Shown here: positions 42,503 through 50,544 of the stretch, one piece after another
Layout: each line of letters starts with the position of its first letter
Numbering within the stretch: position 1 is the first letter of the stretch
Assembly (NCBI RefSeq): GCF_002088975.1
Contig: NZ_NCST01000103.1
Location: forward strand, 1-64,000
Origin: Henriciella aquimarina
GTDB lineage: Bacteria > Pseudomonadota > Alphaproteobacteria > Caulobacterales > Hyphomonadaceae
DNA length: 64,000 nt
Direction: 5' to 3'
The notes under the pieces: generated by a model
Database searches by the model: none
What the model was told of the DNA's origin: nothing
What the model saw: only the letters and a program-made list of their open reading frames with translations
Made by a program: the position numbers and the translations under genes

Positions 42503-43438
42503 ATGAGGAAACGTCAAATCATCATCGATTGCGACCCCGGTCTGGATGACGCGGTCGCCCTTCTTGCCGCTTTTGCGGCCAGCGACATGCTTGATCTGGT
42601 GGGCATCACCACGGTCGCCGGCAATGTCCGCGCAGAGCTTACGCAGCGCAATGCCCGCATCATCAGAGAGCTTGCCGGGCGGGGCAGGGAGATTCCGGTT
42701 TGTGCCGGGGCACCAGCGCCGCTCTTGCGCGATGCGGTGACGGCAGAAGCGTTCCATGGCTCCACCGGGCTCGGCAATATTGCCTTCCCGCGCCCGCGGG
42801 TGCGCGCATCCAGGGCGCATGCGGTGAATTTCCTGATCCGTACGCTGCGGGCGGGCAAGGGCTTTCCGCTGACCCTTGTCATGACGGGGCCGATGACGAA
42901 CCTCGCCCTCGCCTTGTCCATGGCACCCGATATCACCGAGGGGCTGGAGGAGATCGTGGTCATGGGCGGGGCCGACAGCGAAGGCGGTAACATCACGCCT
43001 TATGCCGAGTTCAATGTCTTTGCCGACCCGCATGCCGCGGCGGCCGTCTTCCGGTGTGGCGTGGCAATGCGTGTGCTCAATCTCGATGTCACCCATCAGA
43101 TCCGCACCAGCGACGACCAGATCGCCCGGGTGAGGGCGCTTGGCAGCAAGCAGGCGGTGGCCGCGGCCGATCTGCTGGCGGCCTCCAACCGGCTTGAAGA
43201 AAGCGCCAAGGGCCGCGAGGCCCCGCTGCATGACCCTTCCACCATTCTCTGCCTGCTGCGGCCCGACCTGTTCGAAGGCCGCCAGGCGACTGTCCGTGTC
43301 GTGACGGAAGAGGGAGAGCGCTTCGGCCAGACCGTGCCGGACTATCGCGAAGACGGCCATGTGCTCTGGTACAATCAGGCCGATGCCGACGCGGTTTTCT
43401 CCGAAATGCTGGGACAGATTGCGAGGTATGGAGAATGA
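42503..43438 (+). CDS. Inosine-uridine-preferring nucleoside hydrolase
   Basis: The 311-residue enzyme cleaves the N-glycosidic bond of ribonucleosides. The N-terminal calcium-binding signature IIIDCDPGLDDAVALLAAF is clear, with VVMGGADSEGGNITPYAEFNVFADPHAA and LHDPSTILCLLRP supplying further active-site residues. It overlaps the ribokinase start by 4 bases (ATGA), so the released ribose is probably phosphorylated by the next product, a salvage pair. Confidence 0.94.
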   Translation: MRKRQIIIDCDPGLDDAVALLAAFAASDMLDLVGITTVAGNVRAELTQRNARIIRELAGRGREIPVCAGAPAPLLRDAVTAEAFHGSTGLGNIAFPRPRVRASRAHAVNFLIRTLRAGKGFPLTLVMTGPMTNLALALSMAPDITEGLEEIVVMGGADSEGGNITPYAEFNVFADPHAAAAVFRCGVAMRVLNLDVTHQIRTSDDQIARVRALGSKQAVAAADLLAASNRLEESAKGREAPLHDPSTILCLLRPDLFEGRQATVRVVTEEGERFGQTVPDYREDGHVLWYNQADADAVFSEMLGQIARYGE

Positions 43439-44298
43439 GCCAGCCGAAGATCATCACCGTCGGGTCAGCCAACCTCGACCTTGTTGCGGCCTGCGAACAC
43501 CTACCGGCGCCGGGCGAGACGGTGACCGGGGCGCGCTTTGCGCAATACCCCGGGGGCAAGGGCGCGAACCAGGCGCTTGCCGCTCGCCGGCTCGGCGGGG
43601 AGGTCGCCATGATCGCGCGGGTTGGCAAGGATGCGAATGCGGCAGCCGCGCTGGCGCTGCTGAAGGAGGATGGCGTGGATCTGTCCCGCATTGTCGAGGA
43701 TGACGGCGCGCCGACCGGCGTGGCGCTGATCTTCGTCGACAAGGCTGGCGAGAACATGATTGTCGTGGCCAGCGGAGCCAATGGCGCGCTCGGTCCGGCT
43801 GATGTCGCCGGGGCCGGGCCGGCGGATGCCGTGCTCTGCCAGCTCGAAGTGCCATTGAGCGCCATCGAGGCGGCCGCCGACATCGAGAGCGGGCTCTTCG
43901 CCATCAACCTCGCCCCGGCCATGCCGATGCCAACCGACCTGCTTGAACGCGCCGACCTGCTTATCGTGAATGAGGGCGAGGCCGAGTTCTATGGCGACGC
44001 GCTCTATCGGGGCGAGGGGCTTGTGGCCAAGACACTGGGGCGCGATGGCGCGATCCTCTATCGGGCGGGCAAGGAAGTCGCCCGTATGCCGGTCTATGCC
44101 GTGCCGGTGATCGATACCGTCGGGGCCGGAGACACCTTTTGCGGGGCGCTCGCGGTCGCGCTGGCCGAAGGTATGGAAGAGGGGGCGGCCCTGCGCTTTG
44201 CTTCCGGTGCGGCAGCCCTTGCCGTCACGAAGGAAGGCGCGCAGCCTAGCCTGCCATGGCGGAAGGATGTGGAAGCCTTCCTGGCGGACAAGGCATGA
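43435..44298 (+). CDS. rbsK: Ribokinase
   Basis: The 287-residue PfkB-family kinase phosphorylates D-ribose. It has the N-terminal signature YPGGKGANQALAARRLGG and the C-terminal signature DTVGAGDTFCGALAVALAEG, with the catalytic Asp in GAGD. It is translationally coupled to the nucleoside hydrolase gene. A 3-base gap leads to the acetyltransferase gene. Confidence 0.93.
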   Translation: MSQPKIITVGSANLDLVAACEHLPAPGETVTGARFAQYPGGKGANQALAARRLGGEVAMIARVGKDANAAAALALLKEDGVDLSRIVEDDGAPTGVALIFVDKAGENMIVVASGANGALGPADVAGAGPADAVLCQLEVPLSAIEAAADIESGLFAINLAPAMPMPTDLLERADLLIVNEGEAEFYGDALYRGEGLVAKTLGRDGAILYRAGKEVARMPVYAVPVIDTVGAGDTFCGALAVALAEGMEEGAALRFASGAAALAVTKEGAQPSLPWRKDVEAFLADKA

Positions 44299-44301
44299 AA
44301 C

Positions 44302-44925
44302 ATGAGCCAGATCCCTTTCACGCGGAGGCGCACCGAGGCGGAACGTGAAGCCGCCATCCGCGCGGCAGTGCGAAATGTCGAGACGTTGCCCTCGACGGCA
44401 CATCATGCCCGGCTCGCAGAACCTGGTGATGAAAGGGATTTTCTCACCTTCCTTCAGTATCCGGAGGTTCGCGACTGGATTTATTCCCTGCCGCGTCCGC
44501 TGACGCTGGAGACGGTGCGTGGTCTGATTGTACGGGAAATGGCGGCCCGGGAGCGGGGTGAGGGGCTGCTCTGGCTGAATTTCGACGCCGAAGGTCGTGT
44601 GTCCGGCTATTCGGAATTACGGGTCTGGCCCCAATGGGCCGCCGGCGAACTGGCCGGGGCCATGCGCCCGGACCTGCAGAACAAGGGCCAGGGCGCGGCC
44701 GGCATGATGCGGACCTTCACATGGATGTTCGAGGCCCTCGACCTCGATCTGATCTGCAATACGACCGCGCTCGATAATGTCCGTATCCAGGCGCTCTTTA
44801 GGAAGACAGGCTTCGTCCACAAAGGCGATATCGAAAGCGAGCGGCCTGATGGCACGCGCCGCGCCTCGCAGGTCTGGGAGGTGACACGTGACACCTGGTT
44901 CGCGAAGCTGGGCGAGGGAGGGTGA
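44302..44925 (+). CDS. GNAT family N-acetyltransferase
   Basis: The 207-residue protein has a GNAT core from about residue 35, resembling RimJ/RimL-type enzymes: GYSELRVWPQWAAGELAGAM, the acetyl-CoA-binding loop RPDLQNKGQGAAGMMRTFTW, and ICNTTALDNVRIQALFRKTGF. The ~35-residue N-terminal extension is polar. It is the third gene of the nucleoside hydrolase-ribokinase operon. The substrate is unknown. Confidence 0.85.
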   Translation: MSQIPFTRRRTEAEREAAIRAAVRNVETLPSTAHHARLAEPGDERDFLTFLQYPEVRDWIYSLPRPLTLETVRGLIVREMAARERGEGLLWLNFDAEGRVSGYSELRVWPQWAAGELAGAMRPDLQNKGQGAAGMMRTFTWMFEALDLDLICNTTALDNVRIQALFRKTGFVHKGDIESERPDGTRRASQVWEVTRDTWFAKLGEGG

Positions 44926-44945
44926 GCGCTTGAAGCGTGGCGGGG

Positions 44946-45887
44946 CTAGGCCTTCACCAGCCCGATCTCGCGCAAGCGCTCCATCAGATAGTCCTGCGCA
45001 GTGATGGGGGGCTGCTGCTTGCCGCCTTCCTCAAGGCATTGCGGCAGCTGCTCGATCAGGAAGTCCTGATTGAAGTGCAGGAAGAAAGGCGTTGAATAAC
45101 GCGGGAATTTTGCCCGCTCCGGCTCCGGATTGACGACGCGGTGTGTGGTCGAAGGCAGCACGCCGCCGGTCAAGCGGTCCAGCATGTCGCCGCAATTGAT
45201 GACGAGGGCGTCGGGTGGCGGATTGACGGCCAGCCACTGGCCGGAGCGGTGCAGCACTTCGAGCCCGGCTTCCTCGGCCCCCAGAAGCAGGGTGATGACA
45301 TTGATGTCTTCATGAGCGGCCGCACGGACCGTGCCTTTCGGCGGCGGGTTCTCTTGCGGCGGATAGTGCAGCAGGCGCAGGATGGAATTGCCCATCTCGA
45401 CCTTGTCGTCGAACCAGTCCTCCGGCAGCTGGAGGTGCAGGGCGACGGCGCGCAGGAGATCCCGGCCGAAGGTGTCCAGCTCCTCGAAGAAGGCATAGGT
45501 CGCCTGGTCGAAGTCCGGCACCTCGACCACCGAAGGTGTCTCCTTCATCGTCTCGCGATACTTGGACTCTTCCGGCAGCTTGCGCCCGGTATGCCAGAAT
45601 TCCTTCAGGTCGGCCTGGGCCTGCCCCTTGGCGTTTTCCGTGCCGAATGGGGTATAGCCGCGCTGGCGCCCGCCTTCGGCATCGTGATAGCGCTCCTTCA
45701 CATCGCCGGGCAGCTTGAAGAACTGTTTCGCCGCGCCATTGGCGCGCGCAATCGTGACATCGTCGACCGGGTGGCCGGTGATGACGGCAAAGCCAGTCTC
45801 GCGGAAGGAGCGGCCAAGCTTGTCGGCGAAGGCCTGCTTGTCGGTCTTCCAGAGGGAATAGGGAATCGGGTCGAAAAGATCAGTCAT
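44946..45887 (-). CDS. 2-oxoglutarate/Fe(II)-dependent oxygenase (isopenicillin N synthase family)
   Basis: The 313-residue protein starts at ATG 45887 (MTDLFDPIPYSLWKTDKQ). Its DIOX_N-like N-terminus contains RETGFAVITGHPV. The jelly-roll core has Fe ligands His-x-Asp in RAAAHEDINVITLLLG, a distal His in PSTTHRVVNPEPERAKFPRYSTPFFLHF, and Arg-x-Ser for 2-oxoglutarate. The family oxidises diverse small molecules; substrate unknown. It is divergent from the methyltransferase gene across a ~140-base promoter region. Confidence 0.9.
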   Translation of the reverse strand: MTDLFDPIPYSLWKTDKQAFADKLGRSFRETGFAVITGHPVDDVTIARANGAAKQFFKLPGDVKERYHDAEGGRQRGYTPFGTENAKGQAQADLKEFWHTGRKLPEESKYRETMKETPSVVEVPDFDQATYAFFEELDTFGRDLLRAVALHLQLPEDWFDDKVEMGNSILRLLHYPPQENPPPKGTVRAAAHEDINVITLLLGAEEAGLEVLHRSGQWLAVNPPPDALVINCGDMLDRLTGGVLPSTTHRVVNPEPERAKFPRYSTPFFLHFNQDFLIEQLPQCLEEGGKQQPPITAQDYLMERLREIGLVKA

Positions 45888-46030
45888 CGGGGCGTCTGCC
45901 TTGCTTCCGCATGATATGGAGCCATGGCGGGATATAGGCGCCTGCTCAACGGGATTTGAATAGCCGATATCAGCCAGCACTGTTAGGCGTCATTGTGGAT
46001 CATACCTAATCCCATGGGAAGGACATGCAG

Positions 46031-46798
46031 ATGGATCGCGAGACCGTCCGGGAATATTATGGCGAAACCCTCGGCGGGACGGAGGATCTGAAGACCTCCG
46101 CCTGCTGTTCCACGGTGCGCCCGCCGGACCCGGTGCTGAAGGCGCTCGACGCGGTCCATCCCAATGTGAAGGCGCGCTTCTATGGCTGCGGGGTTGTCGT
46201 GCCGGAGGCTGATATGACCGGCTGGCATGTCGTGGATCTCGGTAGCGGCTCTGGCCAGGACGTTTATGTGCTTGCCCAGCTGGTCGGCGAGGGCGGCTCC
46301 GTGACCGGGGTCGACATGACCCCGCAGCAGCTGGACGTCGCTCGCGCTCATGAAGACTGGCATCGTGAGCGCTTTAATTATGCGCGCTCGAATGTGCGTT
46401 TTCTCGACGGTTTCGTCGATGAGCTGGAAACGCTGGCAATCGAGCCGGCGAGCATCGACCTCGTCGTGTCGAACTGCGTGATCAATCTCGTGGCCGACAA
46501 GGCAAAGGTGTTTGCCGGTGTGGCGTCCATCCTGAAACCGGGCGGGCGTTTCCTGTTTTCGGATGTGTTTGCGGACAAGGCGGTCCCGGCCGACGTTGCC
46601 GCCGATCCGGTGGTGCGTGGGGAATGCCTTGGCGGGGCGATGACGCTCGAGCAGTTCGAAACACTGCGCGAGGCCGCCGATTTCGTGGCGTCGGCGTGGC
46701 GCGAAGTACGCCCGCTAAGTGTCGATGATCCGGATATTGCCGCCAAGCTGGCCGGGCACAGCTTCGAAAGCCGGACCGTAGAACTCATGAAGCGTTAG
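46031..46798 (+). CDS. ArsM-like class I methyltransferase
   Basis: The start is set at the second ATG (46031), since AAGGA lies 7 bases upstream; ATG 46025 is too close. The product has 255 residues. The SAM-binding motif is VVDLGSGSGQDVYVLAQLVG, followed by VTGVDMTPQQLDVAR and VSNCVINLVADKAKVF, the last holding the Cys typical of arsenite methyltransferases. The N-terminus carries SACCSTVRPP, also seen in ArsM relatives. It is shorter than most ArsM proteins and has no extra C-terminal domain. No ars genes are near, so arsenic methylation is only a possibility. Confidence 0.8.
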   Translation: MDRETVREYYGETLGGTEDLKTSACCSTVRPPDPVLKALDAVHPNVKARFYGCGVVVPEADMTGWHVVDLGSGSGQDVYVLAQLVGEGGSVTGVDMTPQQLDVARAHEDWHRERFNYARSNVRFLDGFVDELETLAIEPASIDLVVSNCVINLVADKAKVFAGVASILKPGGRFLFSDVFADKAVPADVAADPVVRGECLGGAMTLEQFETLREAADFVASAWREVRPLSVDDPDIAAKLAGHSFESRTVELMKR

Positions 46799-47010
46799 AA
46801 TTCGTCATCCGGCCCGCGCAGCATGCGATGCACCGGCCACTCGGCAAAAGCGAGATAAAAGAAGGAGGCGATGTTCACGATGGGTACGAACATGAGCAGT
46901 GACCATGCGCCCCGGAAGCCCGCCTTCTCCCAGACCCGCCACCAGGCGAGAACGAAGACGCCGATAACGGCGAGATAAAAAATGAGCACGGTCAGATAGG
47001 CGATGATCAT
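46795..47010 (-). CDS. Small two-helix membrane protein
   Basis: The 71-residue protein (ATG 47010) has one long N-terminal membrane helix (MIIAYLTVLIFYLAVIGVFV) and a second hydrophobic segment (WSLLMFVPIVNIASFFYLAF), with the linker RVWEKAGFRGAW. The KAGxxGWxxLxPIxN pattern occurs in many small DUF5684/DUF805-like membrane proteins, and the function is unknown. Its stop overlaps that of the convergent methyltransferase. Confidence 0.7.
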   Translation of the reverse strand: MIIAYLTVLIFYLAVIGVFVLAWWRVWEKAGFRGAWSLLMFVPIVNIASFFYLAFAEWPVHRMLRGPDDEF

Positions 47011-47316
47011 GGCGAATGGCCTCCTGGCAGGGGTCGGGCATGTGATCTTTACCCTATAGGGCGCGGGCGTACGCCGCAAAGGTCGGGCGTCTGGAAACCA
47101 TGAGGCAGGCCCTGTTCACCCAAAAACACTCCTTCCTTAATGTCAGCCTACATATTGTTAAGACACAGAGGGTTTTTGGCCTTTTCCGTTAACCATCCGG
47201 CAAAGCTCTGAGGGCACCCTTCTCCCTGTCACCGAGGCGTGACGTGATGGTTTCAGACACCCGGCAAATGGCCGCCAGGAAGAGCGCCAGCCGGGGTCGG
47301 GTGAAGGAGAAGACAT
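47011..47316. other. 306-base intergenic region
   Basis: No gene is recognised. TTAA-containing words at 47137 and 47158 and the CtrA-type half-site TTAACCAT at 47189-47196 are the only notable words. The ribosome site GAAGGAGAAG for the Sel1 gene lies at its right end. Confidence 0.4.
47189..47196 (+). promoter_or_regulatory. CtrA-type half-site TTAACCAT
   Basis: TTAACCAT matches the right half of the Caulobacterales CtrA box. No TTAA stands seven bases upstream, so it is a half-site only. It lies 120 bases before the Sel1-repeat gene. Confidence 0.25.
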
Positions 47317-47592
47317 ATGCCATATTCAGAGATGGCCATGGACGTTGCCCCGGAAACGGGGATCGGTCCGAATGCAAGCGGCGAAGAGCTTTATCGTGTC
47401 GGTCTTGCTTATTCGACAGGTGTTGGTGTGAATGCCGACATGGTTGCGGCGCACAAGTGGTTTAACCTTGCCGTGCTCAAGGGCTCGGAAGATGCCAGGG
47501 AATACCGTCAGCAGATCGCCGACATGCTCTCCAGCGAAGAGATCAAGCAGGCCCTGCGTTCGGCGCGTGACTGGCTGAACCTGATGAATTGA
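47317..47592 (+). CDS. Small Sel1-repeat protein
   Basis: The 91-residue protein holds about one and a half SEL1-like TPR repeats: GEELYRVGLAYSTGVGVNADMVAAHKWFNLAVLKG is a classic repeat, followed by SEDAREYRQQIADMLS. GGAGAAG precedes the ATG. Such proteins act as small adaptor scaffolds. It lies next to the holdfast-like cluster but its link to it is unproven. Confidence 0.85.
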   Translation: MPYSEMAMDVAPETGIGPNASGEELYRVGLAYSTGVGVNADMVAAHKWFNLAVLKGSEDAREYRQQIADMLSSEEIKQALRSARDWLNLMN

Positions 47593-47626
47593 TCCGAGGG
47601 CGGATGGGGCAGACGTCAGTATCCGC

Positions 47627-48346
47627 TTACCGCCCGCGAATGTCGCCGGATATATCGTAATAGAGCGAGAACTGGACCGGCAGGGCCGCGCGGAACCATT
47701 GCTGCATGAGGAGGTTCTCCTCGGCAATCGCCGAACGCGGCACATAGACAACGTCAAAGCGCCGGAGTGGGGTCCATTCCGACAGGCGCGGATCGTTGAT
47801 GCCTTTCTTGATATCGAAGACCGCAGTCACGATCTCGCCACCGGGCATGCGCCGCATCAGCGCGACCTGGCGTGGCTGGGCCTGGTCAGTGAAACCGCCG
47901 GCCATGATGATCGCCTGCAGCGGGTCGATCTGGCCGGGCAATGGCATGAGGCCCGGGCTCTGTACCTCTCCGCCGACGAAGATCTGCTGGCTGTCGAACC
48001 CGGTCGGGATGACGTCGATATCCGGATCCTTGAGTTCGCTCCCATAGGCCTGGATGAGATTCTCGCGCAGCTCGCCGGCCGAGCGCGCCGAGGCCTGGAC
48101 CGCGCCGACATAAGGCAGGCTGATCGAGCCATCGGGCGCAATCCGTGTTTCGCGGTCAAGCTCGGGGGCGGTGTGGAAGATGACCTGTAGCGTATCGCCC
48201 GGCGCGAGCAGGTAGGAGGCGTCCTGGCCATCCTCATGGCGCCACTCTGCGGCGGCAAAATATTCGCTCGGCTGCGGGTCGACGCTGGCCTGGCAGGCGC
48301 CAAGCAGGAGGATGAGCAGCATGGAAATGGAGAGCGCGCGAGTCAT
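47627..48346 (-). CDS. hfsD: Polysaccharide export outer-membrane lipoprotein (Wza/HfsD-like)
   Basis: The 239-residue protein starts at ATG 48346 with a lipoprotein signal (LLILLLGACQAS). It has the Poly_export domain (YLLAPGDTLQVIFHTAPELD, RIAPDGSISLPYVGAVQA) followed by a SLBB-type repeat (FVGGEVQSPGLMPLPGQIDPLQAIIMAGG). It should form the outer-membrane export pore. Length and position beside an HfsA-like Wzz gene match Caulobacter HfsD. It is divergent from hfsA. Assignment to holdfast rather than another exopolysaccharide rests on the whole locus. Confidence 0.85.
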   Translation of the reverse strand: MTRALSISMLLILLLGACQASVDPQPSEYFAAAEWRHEDGQDASYLLAPGDTLQVIFHTAPELDRETRIAPDGSISLPYVGAVQASARSAGELRENLIQAYGSELKDPDIDVIPTGFDSQQIFVGGEVQSPGLMPLPGQIDPLQAIIMAGGFTDQAQPRQVALMRRMPGGEIVTAVFDIKKGINDPRLSEWTPLRRFDVVYVPRSAIAEENLLMQQWFRAALPVQFSLYYDISGDIRGR

Positions 48347-48410
48347 GTCCGCTTTATGGTCCACTGGCAGTGAGGTCTGGTCTGGACTGTTACCTCGCGC
48401 AGGCTCGCGG

Positions 48411-48462
48411 TTAATGTTTAAGGAATTATCAAGCCAGCTGGGGCAAGGCTGGGCTTAACCAT
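48411..48462. promoter_or_regulatory. TTAA motifs between hfsD and hfsA
   Basis: TTAATGTTTAA (48411-48421) and TTAACCAT (48455-48462) lie in the 136-base divergent promoter region. The latter equals a CtrA half-site and is 20 bases before the hfsA start. No full TTAA-N7-TTAA box is present. Confidence 0.3.
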
Positions 48463-48482
48463 GAAAAGCAACAGGGGCAGGC

Positions 48483-49994
48483 ATGGCAGCGACAGGTGAC
48501 TGGGGACCGGCGGGGGCCTCCCATGCCGACACCGGACCTGTCCGGCACCGTCCGCGTCTCGGCGCGGTCGAGATCGTGCTGCAGCTATGGCGCGCGAAGT
48601 TCCTGATATTGCTGGTTTTCCTGCCGATCTTCCTGCTCGGCTTGCTGGCCGCCTTTCGCATGCCGACAGAATATGAGGCGACCTCGCGGCTCTATGTCCG
48701 TCTGGGCGAGGAGAGCGTCTATCGCCCGAAGGTGGGCGATGAGGGCGCCGGCGCGACCCCGGAGCAGGAGCAGCTGATCCTTGCCGAGCTGGAGATCCTT
48801 CGCAGCCCGGTTGTCGCCGAACGCGCCCTGCAGCATTTCCCGGTCTCGCGCGTGTTTCCCGACCTTGCCAAGGCGATGGATGAGGAAATGGCCGAAGCCC
48901 CCACGAATGAGCATGAAGCGATTGCCGAGGAAACCTTCCAGAAGGCAGTGGGCGCGCTGCGCAAGAAGTTCGAGGCCGGCACCGCGCCGAAGACGCCGGT
49001 TATCGGCACATCGCTCAAGCATGAAGACCCGGCACTGGCCGCAGAGCTGCTCAACGCCATGATCGGGGCTTATCTGCAATATCGTGCCCAGGTTCTGGAC
49101 GGTGGCGGCTCGGACACGCTACGCGACCAGCGCAAGAAGTTCGAGGCACAGCTCCTTGAGGTCGAGGGCCATGTTCGCGCCTTTCTCCAGGAGAACAATA
49201 TCGGCGATTTCGAGACCGAACGTCAGACCGCCCAGCAGCTCTATTCGACGATTTCCGGCGAGCTGCTCACCAACCAGTCGCGTGCCAGTGCAGTGCAGGG
49301 GCAGCTCGACATCTACAACCGGCAGCTTGCGAACATGGAGCCGCAGCAGGATCTCTATGTCGAGGACAGCTCGGCCCAGCGGCTGCAGGAGCTGCGCATG
49401 GAGCGCGAGGATCTCTTGTCGCGCTACACCGAGGATTCCCGGGCCGTGCAGGCCATCGACACGCGGATCGAGAAGCTGGAAGACTATCTCAATTCCCGCG
49501 AGGGCCTTTCCGGCACGACGCGGCGTGGGCCGAACCCGGTCTATCAGCAGGTCGAGCAGGCCGCTTCCAACCTTGAAGCCGAGGCCCAGTCGCTCGCCTT
49601 GCAGGAAGCCGAGTTGAAGCGCCAGCTCGAGGCTGTCGAGACTCGGCTTGACCGGCTCAACGATCTGGCGCCGCAATGGCAGGCCCTCCAGCGGCGCAAG
49701 TCGCTCATGGAGGCCAATGTCGAGAACTTCTCGGTGCGCGAGACTGAGGAGCGCGCCTTGTCCGAGATTTCCGACACCGCTGCCGAAAGCGTGCGCGTCC
49801 TCGAGCCGGCCCGCCCGCCGATCGAAGGCTCCAGCCTGAAACTGCCGGTGGCCGCGCTGGCCTTCCTATTTGCCGCCTTCACCGCGTTTCTGGCCGGCCT
49901 GCTGCGGGCACTGACGCGGGAAGGCTTTCCGACGGCGCGCTCGGTGGAGCGCACGACAGGGCTTCCGGTGATCGGCTCGATTGGCACGGCTTGA
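48483..49994 (+). CDS. hfsA: Chain-length determinant / GumC-type protein (HfsA-like)
   Basis: The 503-residue protein has a Wzz domain with TM1 at about 35-58 (AKFLILLVFLPIFLLGLLAAF), a long periplasmic coiled-coil region (about 190-420) and TM2 at about 453-475. The PxxP-type motif before TM2 is ARPPIEGSSLKLPVAALAFLF. It lacks the cytoplasmic kinase domain, which is supplied by the separate HfsB-like gene. It would control export and length of the polysaccharide. The size equals that expected for Caulobacter HfsA. Confidence 0.88.
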   Translation: MAATGDWGPAGASHADTGPVRHRPRLGAVEIVLQLWRAKFLILLVFLPIFLLGLLAAFRMPTEYEATSRLYVRLGEESVYRPKVGDEGAGATPEQEQLILAELEILRSPVVAERALQHFPVSRVFPDLAKAMDEEMAEAPTNEHEAIAEETFQKAVGALRKKFEAGTAPKTPVIGTSLKHEDPALAAELLNAMIGAYLQYRAQVLDGGGSDTLRDQRKKFEAQLLEVEGHVRAFLQENNIGDFETERQTAQQLYSTISGELLTNQSRASAVQGQLDIYNRQLANMEPQQDLYVEDSSAQRLQELRMEREDLLSRYTEDSRAVQAIDTRIEKLEDYLNSREGLSGTTRRGPNPVYQQVEQAASNLEAEAQSLALQEAELKRQLEAVETRLDRLNDLAPQWQALQRRKSLMEANVENFSVRETEERALSEISDTAAESVRVLEPARPPIEGSSLKLPVAALAFLFAAFTAFLAGLLRALTREGFPTARSVERTTGLPVIGSIGTA

Positions 49995-50012
49995 GGCCGC
50001 AAGGCTGCCTGT

Positions 50013-50357
50013 CTATTCGATAACGATCCGGTCAGGCTCGTGCCGCGAGATCGAAAGCCCGGTTCCCTTGATGGCGGTGGTAATGGCCTGGCGCGGACTC
50101 ATCTCGCCCTTGATGGAGGTGGGCTCGCGGCTTCCGGCGCTTTCCAGGTTTTCGATCTCGATGAAGCAGCCGGTCCCGTGAGCGATCTGCTGTGCCGCCG
50201 TGTCGAGGCGGTCGAAATCGATGTCATAGGTCAGCATCTTGTCGCACTGGCCGCCAAGATCCGGGGCGGAGGCCGGCTGGGTGGCGGCGGTCTCTGTTGA
50301 GCACGCAACAAGGGCGCTGGCGCCGGCGAAAACGGTCAGGGCGAGTCTGAACAGCAT
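50013..50357 (-). CDS. STN-domain lipoprotein inside the holdfast-like locus
   Basis: The 114-residue protein has a lipoprotein signal (AGASALVACSTE) followed by a single STN (secretin/TonB short N-terminal) domain: YDIDFDRLDTAAQQIAHGTGCFIEIE and SIKGEMSPRQAITTAIKGTGLSISRHEPDRIVI. STN domains normally front secretins or TonB receptors; here it stands alone with no barrel. It is transcribed against hfsA and hfsB and sits between them. A role in envelope sensing or in pore assembly is possible but unproven. Confidence 0.85.
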   Translation of the reverse strand: MLFRLALTVFAGASALVACSTETAATQPASAPDLGGQCDKMLTYDIDFDRLDTAAQQIAHGTGCFIEIENLESAGSREPTSIKGEMSPRQAITTAIKGTGLSISRHEPDRIVIE

Positions 50358-50484
50358 GAATACTATACTCCATTGAAACTGGTATGAGCCTGTTTCCTGT
50401 CACGCCACTATGACGAAGCTTGGGCAGGGAGAGGGCACTCCAGCGGCGCTTGCCCGGCAAAGGGGCCTGGTCAGCATGACGGCT

Positions 50485-50504
50485 GGTTAAGAAAAGCATT
50501 AACC
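50485..50504. promoter_or_regulatory. GGTTAA-N8-TTAACC palindrome upstream of hfsB
   Basis: A perfect 6-bp inverted repeat with an 8-base centre lies 40 bases before the hfsB-like start and in the promoter region shared with the divergent STN gene. It resembles a CtrA box but the spacer is 8, not 7. Confidence 0.4.
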
Positions 50505-50544
50505 ACAAGCATGATAGCCCGAATCCGCAATAGAAGATGGGCCG

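Noticed and set aside
48411-48421. Full CtrA box (TTAATGTTTAA)
   Set aside because: The spacer between the TTAA words is 3, not 7, so it does not match the consensus.
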